Origin: CAWJMF01 sp963843945
GTDB lineage: Bacteria; Vulcanimicrobiota; Vulcanimicrobiia; Vulcanimicrobiales; Vulcanimicrobiaceae
Direction of reading: 5' to 3'
DNA: 64,000 nt
Assembly (NCBI GenBank): GCA_963843945.1
Contig: CAWJMF010000002.1
Coordinates: 372,001-436,000, forward strand
The notes beneath the pieces were generated by a model, which made no database searches, was not told the DNA's origin, and saw only the letters and a list, made by a program, of their open reading frames with translations. Both the position numbers and the translations under genes were made by a program. Shown here one piece after another: positions 29,813 to 38,762 of the stretch (positions are counted from its first letter, which is position 1; every line of letters begins with the position of its first letter).

Positions 29813-30730
29813 ATGGCCACAGCACGCAGCGCGATCCCCTGGTCGGGCCGGGCGGGCCCGTGTCTCGCATTCGCACTGGCCTCGTCCGGCGCCGCCGCGT
29901 TCGCGCAAAGCGCGCCCTCGCCGGCACCGGCGGCATCAGCCGGCCCCTGCGAGCAGGTGGGCGCCATCGGCGCAATCGTCGACCGCCCTGGCCTGGGCCG
30001 GCCTACGGCTACGAGCGGTTCGCCCTGCGTGGTACCGCGTGGCGACGGGCTGCTCGAGTTTGGCTACCGCGCGCAGACGACCCGCGGCGACGGCGGGACG
30101 AGCGAGCTCGGCGTCTTCCCCCTGGCCCTGCTTCGCACAGGTTTCGGGACGCGCATGGAAGCGTTGCTGCAACCGCCGGCGCAGTCGATCCGCAGCGGTG
30201 ACGCGCTGGGCGGGACGTTCGCACCGGCGGTGGGATCGCAAGACGTCGGTTTCGGCCTCAAGCGCATGCTCGACGACCGCAACGCTTTCCAGGATTCGCT
30301 CGGAATCTTCGTGACCGTGCCGAGCGGCGCGCCGCCGGGGCCAACCGGGTTCTCCGCCGGCGCTGCGACCTATACGCTCGGCTATACCGCGTCCGTCCCG
30401 TTGAGCGCGACGGTCGGCGTTTCGACGACGCAGAGTTTTATCGGCAACGCGGTTCCCCTCGCAGCGGGCGGCGCAACGCGTTTTTTCTCATTCCAGCCGT
30501 CGCTCACGTTCAGCTACGGCTTCGCGCCGAACACGAGCCTGCTCGTTTCCGATCAGATCACGACGCCGCTCGGGCCGGCCGGCGGCACGGGAAATCGCGG
30601 GCTGCTCGGATTGCAGCGCGTCGTCTCGCCGCGACTCGTGTTCGACGCCGAGTACGAGTTGAACGCGCTGCCCGGCGCGCCGGCGGTGACGCAGCATGCA
30701 TTGGGAGCCGGCGCGGCGGTTTTGTTTTAA
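29813..30730 (+). CDS. Putative outer-membrane beta-barrel protein
   Basis: 305 residues from ATG 29813. Signal peptide (GPCLAFALASSGAAAFAQS), then a Pro/Ala spacer and alternating beta-strand segments with Gly/Ser turns (LLEFGYRAQTTRGDGGTSELGVFPLALLRTGFGTRMEALLQ, YTLGYTASVPLSATVGVSTTQSFIG, PSLTFSYGFAPNTSLLVSDQ, LVFDAEYELNALPG), ending in a C-terminal Phe (GAAVLF) as outer-membrane barrels do. It resembles the transporter-like barrel family (MetA-pathway/DUF3187-type), but no close family is certain. Evidence that the host has an outer membrane. Confidence 0.65.
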   Translation: MATARSAIPWSGRAGPCLAFALASSGAAAFAQSAPSPAPAASAGPCEQVGAIGAIVDRPGLGRPTATSGSPCVVPRGDGLLEFGYRAQTTRGDGGTSELGVFPLALLRTGFGTRMEALLQPPAQSIRSGDALGGTFAPAVGSQDVGFGLKRMLDDRNAFQDSLGIFVTVPSGAPPGPTGFSAGAATYTLGYTASVPLSATVGVSTTQSFIGNAVPLAAGGATRFFSFQPSLTFSYGFAPNTSLLVSDQITTPLGPAGGTGNRGLLGLQRVVSPRLVFDAEYELNALPGAPAVTQHALGAGAAVLF

Positions 30731-31653
30731 GCGGGACCTGCTCGAATCGTGCGCGGCGCAACGCGTTCGCCGTGGAGCGCGCGCGCAAACAGTTCGGCGG
30801 TGTCGACTAGCCGCGGGCCGGGACGGTTGACGTAGGCGTTGCCGTCCACGGGAAACGCGCGCCCTTCACGCACGGCGCGCAGCGCGCGCCACGCCGGGAG
30901 CGCCTCGAGCTCGGCGATTGCCGCCTGCGTCGCGCGCAGATCGAAGCCGCACGGCGCGACGATCACGACGTCGGGATCGGCTGCCGCGATCGCATCCCAG
31001 GCGAGAACCTGTGAATTCGCTCCGGGATGCGCCAAGACGGGCGTGCCGCCGGCCAGTTCGACGAGGCCGGGCGTCCAGTGCCCGCCGCTCATCGGCGGGT
31101 CCGTCCACTCGAGTACCAAGGTTCGCGGCCGCGGCAAAGCGGCGACTGCCAGGCCAAGCTTTTCGATTCGCGCGCGCAACTCGGCGACGAGCGCGCCGGC
31201 GGCCTGCTCGGCGCCGGCGATCTCCGCGACGGTCGCGATATTCGCGTAGACGTCCTCGAGGCTCGAGGGTTCGAGCGAGACGATCCGCGGATCGCCGCGC
31301 AGCCGTTTCGCGGCGCGCGCGACGATCTCGTACGACACGGCGCAGACGGCGCAGAGTTCTTGCGTGATGATGAGGTCGGGCGCGAGGCGCTCCAAGAGCT
31401 CCGAATCGAGCGAGTACAGGCTCGAGCCTTCGTGTAAGCTCTTGCGCACGTGGCGGTCGATCTCGGCCGAACTCGAGGCATGCGGCAGCGCGCTAGCCGT
31501 CAGCTGCGGCAGCGTCCGCGCGCTAGGCGGAAAGTCGCACTCGTGGGTCACGCCGACGAGCCGATCGCCTAAACCGAGCGCATAGACGATCTCGGTCGAA
31601 CTCGGCAGCAAGCTGACGATCCGCTGCGCTGGAGCGGTCCAAGTATTGTTCAC
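30727..31653 (-). CDS. Cobalamin/metal-chelate-binding protein (BtuF-like)
   Basis: 308 residues from GTG 31653. Periplasmic-binding protein type 3 fold: RIVSLLPSSTEIVYALGLGDRLVGVTHECDFPP, LAPDLIITQELCAVCAVSY, VLEWTDPPMSGGHWTPGLVELAGGTPVL, NAYVNRPGPRLVDTAELFA. This subtype, with GHWTPGLVELAGG, is often called cobalamin-binding protein. No signal peptide is visible from this start, so it may be cytoplasmic or use an upstream start. No BtuCD permease genes are in the window. A B12 link would fit the B12-dependent reductase at 8.7 kb. Confidence 0.82.
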   Translation of the reverse strand: MNNTWTAPAQRIVSLLPSSTEIVYALGLGDRLVGVTHECDFPPSARTLPQLTASALPHASSSAEIDRHVRKSLHEGSSLYSLDSELLERLAPDLIITQELCAVCAVSYEIVARAAKRLRGDPRIVSLEPSSLEDVYANIATVAEIAGAEQAAGALVAELRARIEKLGLAVAALPRPRTLVLEWTDPPMSGGHWTPGLVELAGGTPVLAHPGANSQVLAWDAIAAADPDVVIVAPCGFDLRATQAAIAELEALPAWRALRAVREGRAFPVDGNAYVNRPGPRLVDTAELFARALHGERVAPRTIRAGPA

Positions 31654-31713
31654 GAACCCTCCAATGCAGCGAACTCGGCGGAAAACCTTGCGTGACGGCG
31701 TACCTGAAGTTTC

Positions 31714-32952
31714 GTGCAGAAAATCAAAGTTCGCAACCCGGTCGTCGAACTCGACGGCGACGAGATGACCCGCATCATTTGGCACATGATTCGCGAGAAG
31801 CTCATCCTCCCGTATCTCGACGTCGACCTCAAGTATTACGACCTCGGCATCGAGCATCGCGACGAGACGGACGACCGGGTCACCCTCGATGCCGCTCGGG
31901 CGATCAAGCAATACGGTGTCGGGGTGAAGTGCGCGACGATCACGCCCGACGAAGCGCGCGTCAAAGAATTCGGTCTGAAGAAAATGTGGCGCTCGCCGAA
32001 CGGGACGATCCGCAACGAGCTCGACGGAACCGTCTTTCGCGAACCGATCATCTGCCGCAACGTACCACGACTCGTCCCGGGCTGGACCGATCCGATCGTG
32101 ATCGGCCGCCACGCCTTCGGCGATCAGTACCGGGCGACCGAGATCGCCGTTCCCGGCGCCGGCAGCCTTACGCTAAAGTTCACTCCGGCCGACGGCGGCG
32201 CGCCGATCGAACGCGAGGTTTTCGTCTTCGAGAACCCCGGCGTGGCGTTGGCGATGTACAACCTCGACGAGTCGATTCGGGGCTTCGCGCGAGCCTGCCT
32301 GAATTACGGGCTCCAGCGCAAGTGGCCGGTCTACCTTTCGACCAAGAACACGATCCTCAAAACGTACGACGGCCGCTTCATGCAGATCTTTGCGGAGGTC
32401 TACGAGGCGGAATTCAAGGCGCGCTTCGAACCGCTGGGCATCAGCTACGAGCATCGCTTGATCGACGACATGGTTGCGGCGTGCCTCAAATGGTCGGGTA
32501 AGTACGTGTGGGCCTGTAAGAACTACGACGGCGACGTGCAATCCGACACGGTCGCGCAGGGGTACGGTTCGCTCGGCCTGATGACGTCCGTGTTGATGAC
32601 GCCCGACGGCAAGACGATCGAAGCCGAAGCGGCACACGGGACGGTCACGCGCCACTACCGTTTGCACCAGCAAGGGAAGCCGACGTCGACGAACCCGATC
32701 GCCTCGATCTTTGCCTGGACGCGCGGGCTCGCGCACCGCGGGAAACTCGACGAGACCCCCGACGTGACGCGCTTCGCGGAAACGCTCGAACGCGTCTGCA
32801 TCGATACCGTTGAAAACGGCAAGATGACGAAAGACCTCGCTTCGCTGATCGGCCCCGATCAGCCGCACCTTACGACCGAGGAGTTTCTCGCGGCGCTCGA
32901 CGCCGAGCTGCAACACCGGATGAGCTGGGCGCTGGCCGGGACCCTGCGCTAG
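31714..32952 (+). CDS. icd: NADP-dependent isocitrate dehydrogenase
   Basis: 412 residues from GTG 31714. Sequence is of the eukaryote-like, dimeric type II NADP-IDH: VVELDGDEMTRIIWHMIREKLILPYLDVDLKYYDLGIEHRD, LKKMWRSPNGTIRN (substrate Ser), PIICRNVPRLVPGWTDPIVIGRHAFGDQYRATE, YDGDVQSDTVAQGYGSLGLMTSVLM and EAAHGTVTRHYR for NADP. Oxidative decarboxylation of isocitrate in the TCA cycle. Divergent from the BtuF-like gene across 60 bases. Confidence 0.96.
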   Translation: MQKIKVRNPVVELDGDEMTRIIWHMIREKLILPYLDVDLKYYDLGIEHRDETDDRVTLDAARAIKQYGVGVKCATITPDEARVKEFGLKKMWRSPNGTIRNELDGTVFREPIICRNVPRLVPGWTDPIVIGRHAFGDQYRATEIAVPGAGSLTLKFTPADGGAPIEREVFVFENPGVALAMYNLDESIRGFARACLNYGLQRKWPVYLSTKNTILKTYDGRFMQIFAEVYEAEFKARFEPLGISYEHRLIDDMVAACLKWSGKYVWACKNYDGDVQSDTVAQGYGSLGLMTSVLMTPDGKTIEAEAAHGTVTRHYRLHQQGKPTSTNPIASIFAWTRGLAHRGKLDETPDVTRFAETLERVCIDTVENGKMTKDLASLIGPDQPHLTTEEFLAALDAELQHRMSWALAGTLR

Positions 32953-32959
32953 TTCCGGC

Positions 32960-34246
32960 TCAACCGCTCGCGAGCCGGAACGTCGCGTACATGTAGGGGT
33001 ACTCCGGACGGTACCAGTTGCGGAAAGTGCGCCGGATGTGGTTGCGATTCGTCACCGGCGACGCGCCTTTGACCACGTAGTGCGCGCCGTCGAAAAAGTC
33101 GGCCGAGTATTCGGGGTAGGACGCGAGCGGCGAAAAGCCGGCGAAGGGCGCGAACTCGGTCGAGGTCCACTCCCAGCCGTTTCCGATCAAGTCGGCGACG
33201 CCCCAGGCACTGGCGCCCGCGGGCGAACTGCCGACCGGCTCGGGATCGAAGCGCCTGAAGTCGAAATTGCCGTGCTGAGCGGGATCGGGCGCGGCGTCGC
33301 CCCAGGGGAAGGCGCGCTCTTCGCCGCCCGGCGTACCGAACGCGGCGCGGTGGTACTCGGCTTCCGTCGGAAGCCGCGCCCCGCGCCACGCGGCATATTC
33401 GTGGGCCTGACGCTGCGTCACGTAGACGGGCCAGCTCAGCGGCAGCGGAATCTCTTCGAACATCGCGAGCAGGCGAAACGCGCCGTCGCGCTCGACCCAA
33501 AACGGCGGCAGCGATCCGCCCGCGTGCACGAAGGCAAGCCACTCGCCGTTGGTCACGTCGTTGACGTCGATCTCGAACGCGCGGACGTCGACGGCGTGCT
33601 CGCCGAACTCGTTGTCCCAAGCGAAATCGAGCGAGCCGCGGCGCACGCCGAGCGTTGCGCGGCCGGCGGGAATTTCAACGCGGCCGCTCGCAAAGGGTGC
33701 TCCCTCGCGGTACGCTGAGGCACTTCCCGGCGGGCGCTTCGCTTCGTAGGGCATGCGGTTGAGCAGATATGCGAAGGTCTCGTGGTGCATCTCTTCGTGC
33801 TCGAGGATCGCGAAGGCGGCTTCGCCGCGGACGAGCATCGGACTCCGTGCCGGATCGTCGAGTTTGGCATGCTCGAGCGCATCGAGCACGGCGACGTCGC
33901 AGGCGGCGCCGTAAGCCTGGACCTCGCCGCGCGACGGCCAGCCCTGAGGTTCGTGGCGGCGTGCGTCGTTGACGTCGGGCGGATCGATTCCGCGCGCGAA
34001 CAGGCGCTCGAGCTTGGCATCGATCGAGGGCCCGCCGAGGGCCTCGCGCACGAGCTTCTGAAAGCTGAACGAAGGCAAATGTCCCTCGTAAAACACCGGC
34101 GGGTGGCGCAGCGGGATCGGGCGCGACTCGTACGCAGCGGGCTCGAACAGCGCGAAAAGCTCGCCGGTGCGGGCGCGATTCGCGAGATAACGCTGCCGCA
34201 GCACGCTTCGGTTGAGGCTGGAGTGAGGTCCGATGATGGTTGCCAT
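32960..34246 (-). CDS. egtB: EgtB-like ergothioneine-type sulfoxide synthase (DinB_2 + FGE-sulfatase)
   Basis: 428 residues from ATG 34246. N-terminal DinB-like helical domain with the iron-ligand motif HEEMHHETFAYLL and an RARTGELFALF region; C-terminal formylglycine-generating-enzyme-like domain (IPAGRATLGVRR, FAWDNEFGEH, RLPTEAEYHRAAFG, GNGWEWTSTEFAPF, VVKGASPVTNRNHIRRTFRNWY). This two-domain order is that of EgtB, the iron enzyme that joins a cysteine thiol to trimethylhistidine. Distant relatives include OvoA. No egtD methyltransferase lies in the window. Confidence 0.87.
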   Translation of the reverse strand: MATIIGPHSSLNRSVLRQRYLANRARTGELFALFEPAAYESRPIPLRHPPVFYEGHLPSFSFQKLVREALGGPSIDAKLERLFARGIDPPDVNDARRHEPQGWPSRGEVQAYGAACDVAVLDALEHAKLDDPARSPMLVRGEAAFAILEHEEMHHETFAYLLNRMPYEAKRPPGSASAYREGAPFASGRVEIPAGRATLGVRRGSLDFAWDNEFGEHAVDVRAFEIDVNDVTNGEWLAFVHAGGSLPPFWVERDGAFRLLAMFEEIPLPLSWPVYVTQRQAHEYAAWRGARLPTEAEYHRAAFGTPGGEERAFPWGDAAPDPAQHGNFDFRRFDPEPVGSSPAGASAWGVADLIGNGWEWTSTEFAPFAGFSPLASYPEYSADFFDGAHYVVKGASPVTNRNHIRRTFRNWYRPEYPYMYATFRLASG

Positions 34247-34319
34247 GACGTCCCTACGTATAATCCCGCTTTTCGCCGAGGGGTTACCCTTCGAGTGCGT
34301 TTCTCAAGCGAGCCGCATG

Positions 34320-34985
34320 CTAGCTAAGAGTGGCGACCGCGCGTGAGGCAACGAGGACGAGCGTCACGAGCGAGAGGGTGGCTTGCATCATCACGAACAG
34401 CTTCGCCCGGCGGCTCGCAGGCTTCGCGTAGTCGGGCGGCGTGAACGACGTCGACGTCGCGAACGCGAGGAAGAGATAGTCGAGGAAGTACGGCTCCCAG
34501 CCGTGCGCGATCTCTTCGATCTCTTTTTCCCCGAAAACGAAATCGGGCGGTCCAGGCCTGCGGTCTACGACGCGCGCTTCGGGACCGGCCCGGTCGAGTT
34601 GCCAATAGAACAATGCGAAGACCAAAATGTTGATCGCCCAAATGACCGCGGCCGACTCGAGCAGCGTAACGCTGCCGATGTCGTGCTTGCGCGCCAGCAT
34701 GTCCTCGACGAGGCGCTTGACCAGAAGCACGAGCGCGCTGAAACCCGAGACGACGAAAAGCAGCACGATCGTCCGTTCGATGCGATGCCAAAGCCTGCTG
34801 TTCGGTCGGAAGCCGAGCGCCACCATGGGCGTAACGACGGCGACGAACGCGGCCCAGGGAAACCACGGAGCTACGACTTGGTAGCGCGCCGGGAGCGACG
34901 TGACGAGGATGACCGCGAGCAACATGGTCGCAATCGCCGGCCAGCGCGGTTCCGTCCGGTTCGGGGCAACAGTCTCGGCGCTCAC
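34320..34985 (-). CDS. DUF1345-like multi-pass membrane protein
   Basis: 221 residues from GTG 34985. About four to five hydrophobic segments (AIATMLLAVILVTSLPARY, WAAFVAVVTPMVALGF, IVLLFVVSGFSALVLLVKRLV, VIWAINILVFALFYWQLD, MMQATLSLVTLVLVASRAV) and a conserved FLDYLFLAFATSTSFTPPDY motif before the last helix, reminiscent of the pore-like region in DUF1345 proteins. Possible ion channel; function unknown. The next minus-strand gene starts 74 bases away (egtB lies downstream). Confidence 0.75.
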   Translation of the reverse strand: MSAETVAPNRTEPRWPAIATMLLAVILVTSLPARYQVVAPWFPWAAFVAVVTPMVALGFRPNSRLWHRIERTIVLLFVVSGFSALVLLVKRLVEDMLARKHDIGSVTLLESAAVIWAINILVFALFYWQLDRAGPEARVVDRRPGPPDFVFGEKEIEEIAHGWEPYFLDYLFLAFATSTSFTPPDYAKPASRRAKLFVMMQATLSLVTLVLVASRAVATLS

Positions 34986-35015
34986 CGAAGATCGGCCTTC
35001 TGCATGAGGAGAGTC

Positions 35016-36335
35016 TTAGGGCCGGTAGCGCACGAACCTGCGAGCGCGCAGCGCGACGGCGGCGAGGCCGAGGACCGCGAGCAATAGGGCGCCGAGCGCG
35101 AACGCGCGGCCCGTGAGAAGGCCGATGCCTCCGGCTCCCGTGCATTTCCGGAATGCATCCGGCGTGAAGTTGGACGCGGCGCACCAATACGCGCGCCAGT
35201 TCCGTCCGTCGATCTCGGGGTCGCCGCCGGTCACGTAGAGGCGCGCAAACGCGGCGCGCGCGCCGGCATCCTCCGCGATGCGCTGCTGCAGCTGGGCGAG
35301 GTCCGCCGCGCCGAACCGGGTGAGGCCGAGCGAACGGGTGCCGCCGAGGTCTTCCCATTTCCCGGCAACCAAGGCGTGCGCTTCGGCCGCGCGAATCGCG
35401 CCGGACGCATCGACGTCGACGGTAAGGAAGGCGGGCGCATTCCGGAAGATCGGCGAGAGGGCGGGTATCAAAAGAATGGGCACGGGGTGCTCGCTGGATC
35501 CGGCAATCCGGTAGGCGAAGCGATGCGTGTGAGCCGCCAGCATCAGGGACACGTTGTTGGCGGGGTCCGCGATGAGCCCGAGCAGTGCCGCTTGCGGCTC
35601 TTGGCGGAGTGAGGGAACGACGACCAAGCCGCGGCCAAGTTGCGTGCTCGCGTAGGCGTCGATGCCGGGCGGGATGTGTGCGACGATCCAGTGCCGGCCC
35701 ACAGCGGGTCCGAGCGAGGCGCGAAGCTCGTCGATCAGGCGCGAGCTTTCGTCGGAACTGGCCCCACCGCAACGATGGTAGAACGGCGACCAGAAGACGT
35801 CGTCGATGACGACGGCGTTCGTGCGCTCCACCGGAAGACGCGTAACGTAGAAGCCCGTGCGCGCGAACGTGTGCGCGAAGCCGGGTGCGGCGTCGCCGCG
35901 GTTCACGAGCGGCGCCCACGCGGTCGCGAACGCCTGCGCGAACGCGGAATTCGGCGCGAAACCATAGTCGGCGCAGCCCGCGTCTTCGTTTCCCAACACG
36001 GGGACGAACTGAGCCCGCGGAAAGGCGTGTCCGAAACGGCCCGCGATTTCGGCCATCGTAACGCGAGCCTTGCCGTAGTCGAAGCGATGCCCTAAGAAAT
36101 CGCCCCCGATGACGACGACGGGAGGATCGGGATCGACGCGGCGCATTTCGGCGAGCGCCGAATCGAGCAACGCGAAGTTCGTATCCCGGCCCATCGCCAC
36201 GGGCGCGGTGCTGTTGTCGGCGGGGTTCAGGTGGATGTCGCTGATGAAGAGCCAGGGCCGTGGGGCCGGTGACGGTGCGGCGAACGCCGCGCGGCCAGCG
36301 AGGAGGGCCAGCAGCGCGAAGCCCGCGGCGCGCAG
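35016..36335 (-). CDS. Exported metallophosphoesterase with C-terminal membrane anchor (CTG start)
   Basis: About 439 residues. The first GTG in frame (36200) would remove the metal motif SDIHLNP; reading upstream, 45 further in-frame codons encode a signal peptide (LRAAGFALLALLAGRAAFA) and the D-x-H motif at residues 33-35, beginning with CTG 36335 one base after the aldehyde dehydrogenase stop. Further calcineurin-like motifs: VVIGGDF, VLGNED, IVAHIPPG, MLAAHTHRF. A C-terminal helix (ALGALLLAVLGLAAVALRARRFVRYRP) would tether it to the membrane facing outwards. Resembles acid-sphingomyelinase-like phosphodiesterases; substrate unknown. Confidence 0.82.
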   Translation of the reverse strand: MRAAGFALLALLAGRAAFAAPSPAPRPWLFISDIHLNPADNSTAPVAMGRDTNFALLDSALAEMRRVDPDPPVVVIGGDFLGHRFDYGKARVTMAEIAGRFGHAFPRAQFVPVLGNEDAGCADYGFAPNSAFAQAFATAWAPLVNRGDAAPGFAHTFARTGFYVTRLPVERTNAVVIDDVFWSPFYHRCGGASSDESSRLIDELRASLGPAVGRHWIVAHIPPGIDAYASTQLGRGLVVVPSLRQEPQAALLGLIADPANNVSLMLAAHTHRFAYRIAGSSEHPVPILLIPALSPIFRNAPAFLTVDVDASGAIRAAEAHALVAGKWEDLGGTRSLGLTRFGAADLAQLQQRIAEDAGARAAFARLYVTGGDPEIDGRNWRAYWCAASNFTPDAFRKCTGAGGIGLLTGRAFALGALLLAVLGLAAVALRARRFVRYRP

Positions 36336-36336
36336 C

Positions 36337-37788
36337 TTAGAGGTCGAGATACTCGCGTAACCCGGCCAGGCCGCCTTCGCGCCCGAAGCCGGACTCTTTA
36401 TAGCCGCCGAAGGGCGAGCTCGGATCGAATTGGTTGAAGGTGTTGCACCAAATCACGCCGGCTTGCAACCGTTGGGCCGTATAGAGTCCGAGTTGACCGC
36501 TCGACGTCCAGATGCCGGCACTCAGGCCATACGGCAGGTTGTTGGCGCGGTCGATCGCTTCATCGGGCGTGCGGAAACTCATGACCGACAGAACCGGTCC
36601 GAAGATTTCCTCGCGCGCGATCCGGTACGTCGGCTGCACGTCGACGAAGAACGAGGCGGGGAACCAGAAGCCGCGCTCGGGGAAGCGCGCCGAGGCCTGG
36701 ACTAGTGTCGCGCCCTCTTCGACGCCGCTTTTCACAAGCTCCGCGATGGCGTCGCGCCGGCGGCGCGAGTTGATCGCGCCGACGTCGGTATTTTTGTCGA
36801 GCGGGTCGCCGTGCCGCAGCGTCTCGATGCGCGCGCGCAGCCGCTCGACGACTTCGGCGTAGACGTCCTCTTGAACGAGCAACCGCGAGCCGGCGCAGCA
36901 GACGTGACCTTGGTTGAAGAAGATCGCGCTGACGATGCCTTCGATCGCTTGATCGAGCGGCGCGTCGTCGTAGACGAGGATCGCCGACTTCCCGCCCAGC
37001 TCGAGCGCGAGTCGCTTGCGCGTGCCGGCAGTGGCGCGCCGGATCTGCTTTCCGATTTCGGTCGATCCGGTGAACGTGAGCTTATCGACGTCGGGGTGTT
37101 CGACCAGCGCCGCACCGGCGCGTCCGTCGCCCGTCACGACGTTGACGACGCCCGGCGGCAACTCGGCCTCGCGGCAGACCTGAGCCAGGAATAGCGCGCT
37201 CAGCGGCGTCGTTTCGGCGGGCTTCAACACGACCGTGTTCCCGCAGGCGAGTGCCGGGGCGATCTTCCAGGCCGCGATCAAGAGCGGGAAGTTCCAAGGC
37301 ACGATCGCGCCGACGACCCCGAGCGCGCGATTGCGTTCGGGGGCGCGCGTCGCCCAAGCGAGCTTATCGGCCCAACCCGCGTGGTAGAAGAAGTGCGCCG
37401 CGGCTTGCGGCACGTCGAAGTCGCGCGACTCGCGAATGGGTTTGCCGACGTCGAGCGTTTCGAGTATCGCGAATTCGCGCGAGCGTTCGGTCAGCGCGCG
37501 TGCGATGCGGAAGATGTACTTCGCGCGCTCGCCGGGCCGCAGCTTGCGCCAGTACTTTTCGTAGCCGCGGCGCGCGGCGCGCACGGCGCGGTCCACGTCG
37601 GTCGCGTCGCCGGCCGCGACCTCGCTCAAGGTTTGTTCGGTCGCGGGATTCAGGCTGGCGAACATCTCGCCCGAGTTCGGCGTGACCCACTCGCCGCCGA
37701 TGAAGAGTCCGTAGCGTTCCCGTATGTCGACCGGCGCCGCCGATTCGAGCGAAGGAGCGTACTCGAAGGTCGGCACCACGGTACTCAT
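36337..37788 (-). CDS. Aldehyde dehydrogenase
   Basis: 483 residues from ATG 37788, one base after the deoC stop. Complete ALDH: VVGAIVPWNFPLLIAAWKIAPALACGNTVVLKPAETTPLSA, FTGSTEIGKQI, general base in LELGGKSAILVYDDA, catalytic Cys in NQGHVCCAGSRL, EEIFGPVLSV, PFGGYKESGFGREGG. Its position with deoxyribose-phosphate aldolase suggests it oxidises the acetaldehyde released by DeoC to acetate (inference). Coupled downstream to the metallophosphoesterase. Confidence 0.93.
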   Translation of the reverse strand: MSTVVPTFEYAPSLESAAPVDIRERYGLFIGGEWVTPNSGEMFASLNPATEQTLSEVAAGDATDVDRAVRAARRGYEKYWRKLRPGERAKYIFRIARALTERSREFAILETLDVGKPIRESRDFDVPQAAAHFFYHAGWADKLAWATRAPERNRALGVVGAIVPWNFPLLIAAWKIAPALACGNTVVLKPAETTPLSALFLAQVCREAELPPGVVNVVTGDGRAGAALVEHPDVDKLTFTGSTEIGKQIRRATAGTRKRLALELGGKSAILVYDDAPLDQAIEGIVSAIFFNQGHVCCAGSRLLVQEDVYAEVVERLRARIETLRHGDPLDKNTDVGAINSRRRRDAIAELVKSGVEEGATLVQASARFPERGFWFPASFFVDVQPTYRIAREEIFGPVLSVMSFRTPDEAIDRANNLPYGLSAGIWTSSGQLGLYTAQRLQAGVIWCNTFNQFDPSSPFGGYKESGFGREGGLAGLREYLDL

Positions 37789-37789
37789 C

Positions 37790-38668
37790 TCAGATCGTCG
37801 CCACGTAGGCGGAGCCGGCGTACGCGCCGCTCTCCTCCTTGGCGCGTTGCAAGAGCAGATCGTCGAGCAAGGCGGAGGCGCCAATGCGCAAACGGCTCGG
37901 GTGCAGCCACCCGGGCCCAAGCGTCTCCTTGACGATCGCGAGGTATCCGAGGGCGGCCTTGGTCGTGCGCACGCCGCCGGCGAGCTTGAGGCCGGCCGCG
38001 CGTCCGGTGGTTCGGAAATGTTCGCGGATCGCTTCGCACATCAGCAGCGCGACGGCAGGCGTCGCCGACGATGCGAGCTTGCCGGTGGAAGTCTTGATGA
38101 AATCCGCACCCGCTTCGAGGGCGAGGTCGCAGGCCCGCCGGATCGCTTGATACGAACCGAGTTCGCCGGTTTCGAGAATGACTTTGAGGGTCGCCGAGCC
38201 ACAGCTCTCGCGAATCGCCTCCAACTCGGCGGAGGCGCGCGCCGTCTGACCTGAGAGCAGCGCGCCCCGATCGAGCACGGCGTCGATCTCGTCGGCGCCG
38301 GCCGCGACCGCAGCGCGCACGTCGGCGAGCTTGACCTCGAGCGGAGAGAGACCGCTGGGAAAAGCCCCCGCGACCGCCGCGACCTTCACGGGACTTGGGC
38401 CGAGTTCGCGACGGGCGAGTTCGGCGAACGCCGGATACACGCAAACCGCGGCGACGTGCGGCACGCCGGGTGCGGGGGCGCCGGCCCGCGCGCACAGCGC
38501 GCGCACCTGCGCCGGTGTGTCGCGGCCCTCCAGCGTGGTCAAGTCTAGGCAGCCGATGAGCAGATCGATCCCCGCTCGCTTTGCGACGGCCTTAATCGAG
38601 CGCTTTGCCAACACGGCAGCTCTAGCTTCCAGCATCGCCGCATCGACGCGAGCGTAGGCGCGTCCCAT
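37790..38668 (-). CDS. deoC: Deoxyribose-phosphate aldolase
   Basis: 292 residues from ATG 38668. DeoC landmarks: CLDLTTLEGRDTP, VAAVCVYPAF, VAAVAGAFPSGLSPLEVKLADVRAAVAAGADEIDAVLD, LKVILETGEL (proton-relay Lys) and DFIKTSTGK (Schiff-base Lys), then GLKLAGGVRT. Cleaves deoxyribose-5-phosphate into glyceraldehyde-3-phosphate and acetaldehyde. First gene of the deoC-ALDH-phosphoesterase unit. Divergent from aroC (94-base gap). Confidence 0.95.
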   Translation of the reverse strand: MGRAYARVDAAMLEARAAVLAKRSIKAVAKRAGIDLLIGCLDLTTLEGRDTPAQVRALCARAGAPAPGVPHVAAVCVYPAFAELARRELGPSPVKVAAVAGAFPSGLSPLEVKLADVRAAVAAGADEIDAVLDRGALLSGQTARASAELEAIRESCGSATLKVILETGELGSYQAIRRACDLALEAGADFIKTSTGKLASSATPAVALLMCEAIREHFRTTGRAAGLKLAGGVRTTKAALGYLAIVKETLGPGWLHPSRLRIGASALLDDLLLQRAKEESGAYAGSAYVATI

Positions 38669-38762
38669 ATCCGGAGAGTTTCGGCCCGCCGCTGCGAGCC
38701 CCCGCTTTGCACCGTGGAAGCGGCGGGGGTAGAGCCGCGCCGCCGCGCAGAAGCTTGGGCAG

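Noticed and set aside
34324..35919. 531-residue minus-strand frame
   Set aside because: Out-of-frame reading through the DUF1345-like and metallophosphoesterase genes; highly Arg-rich.
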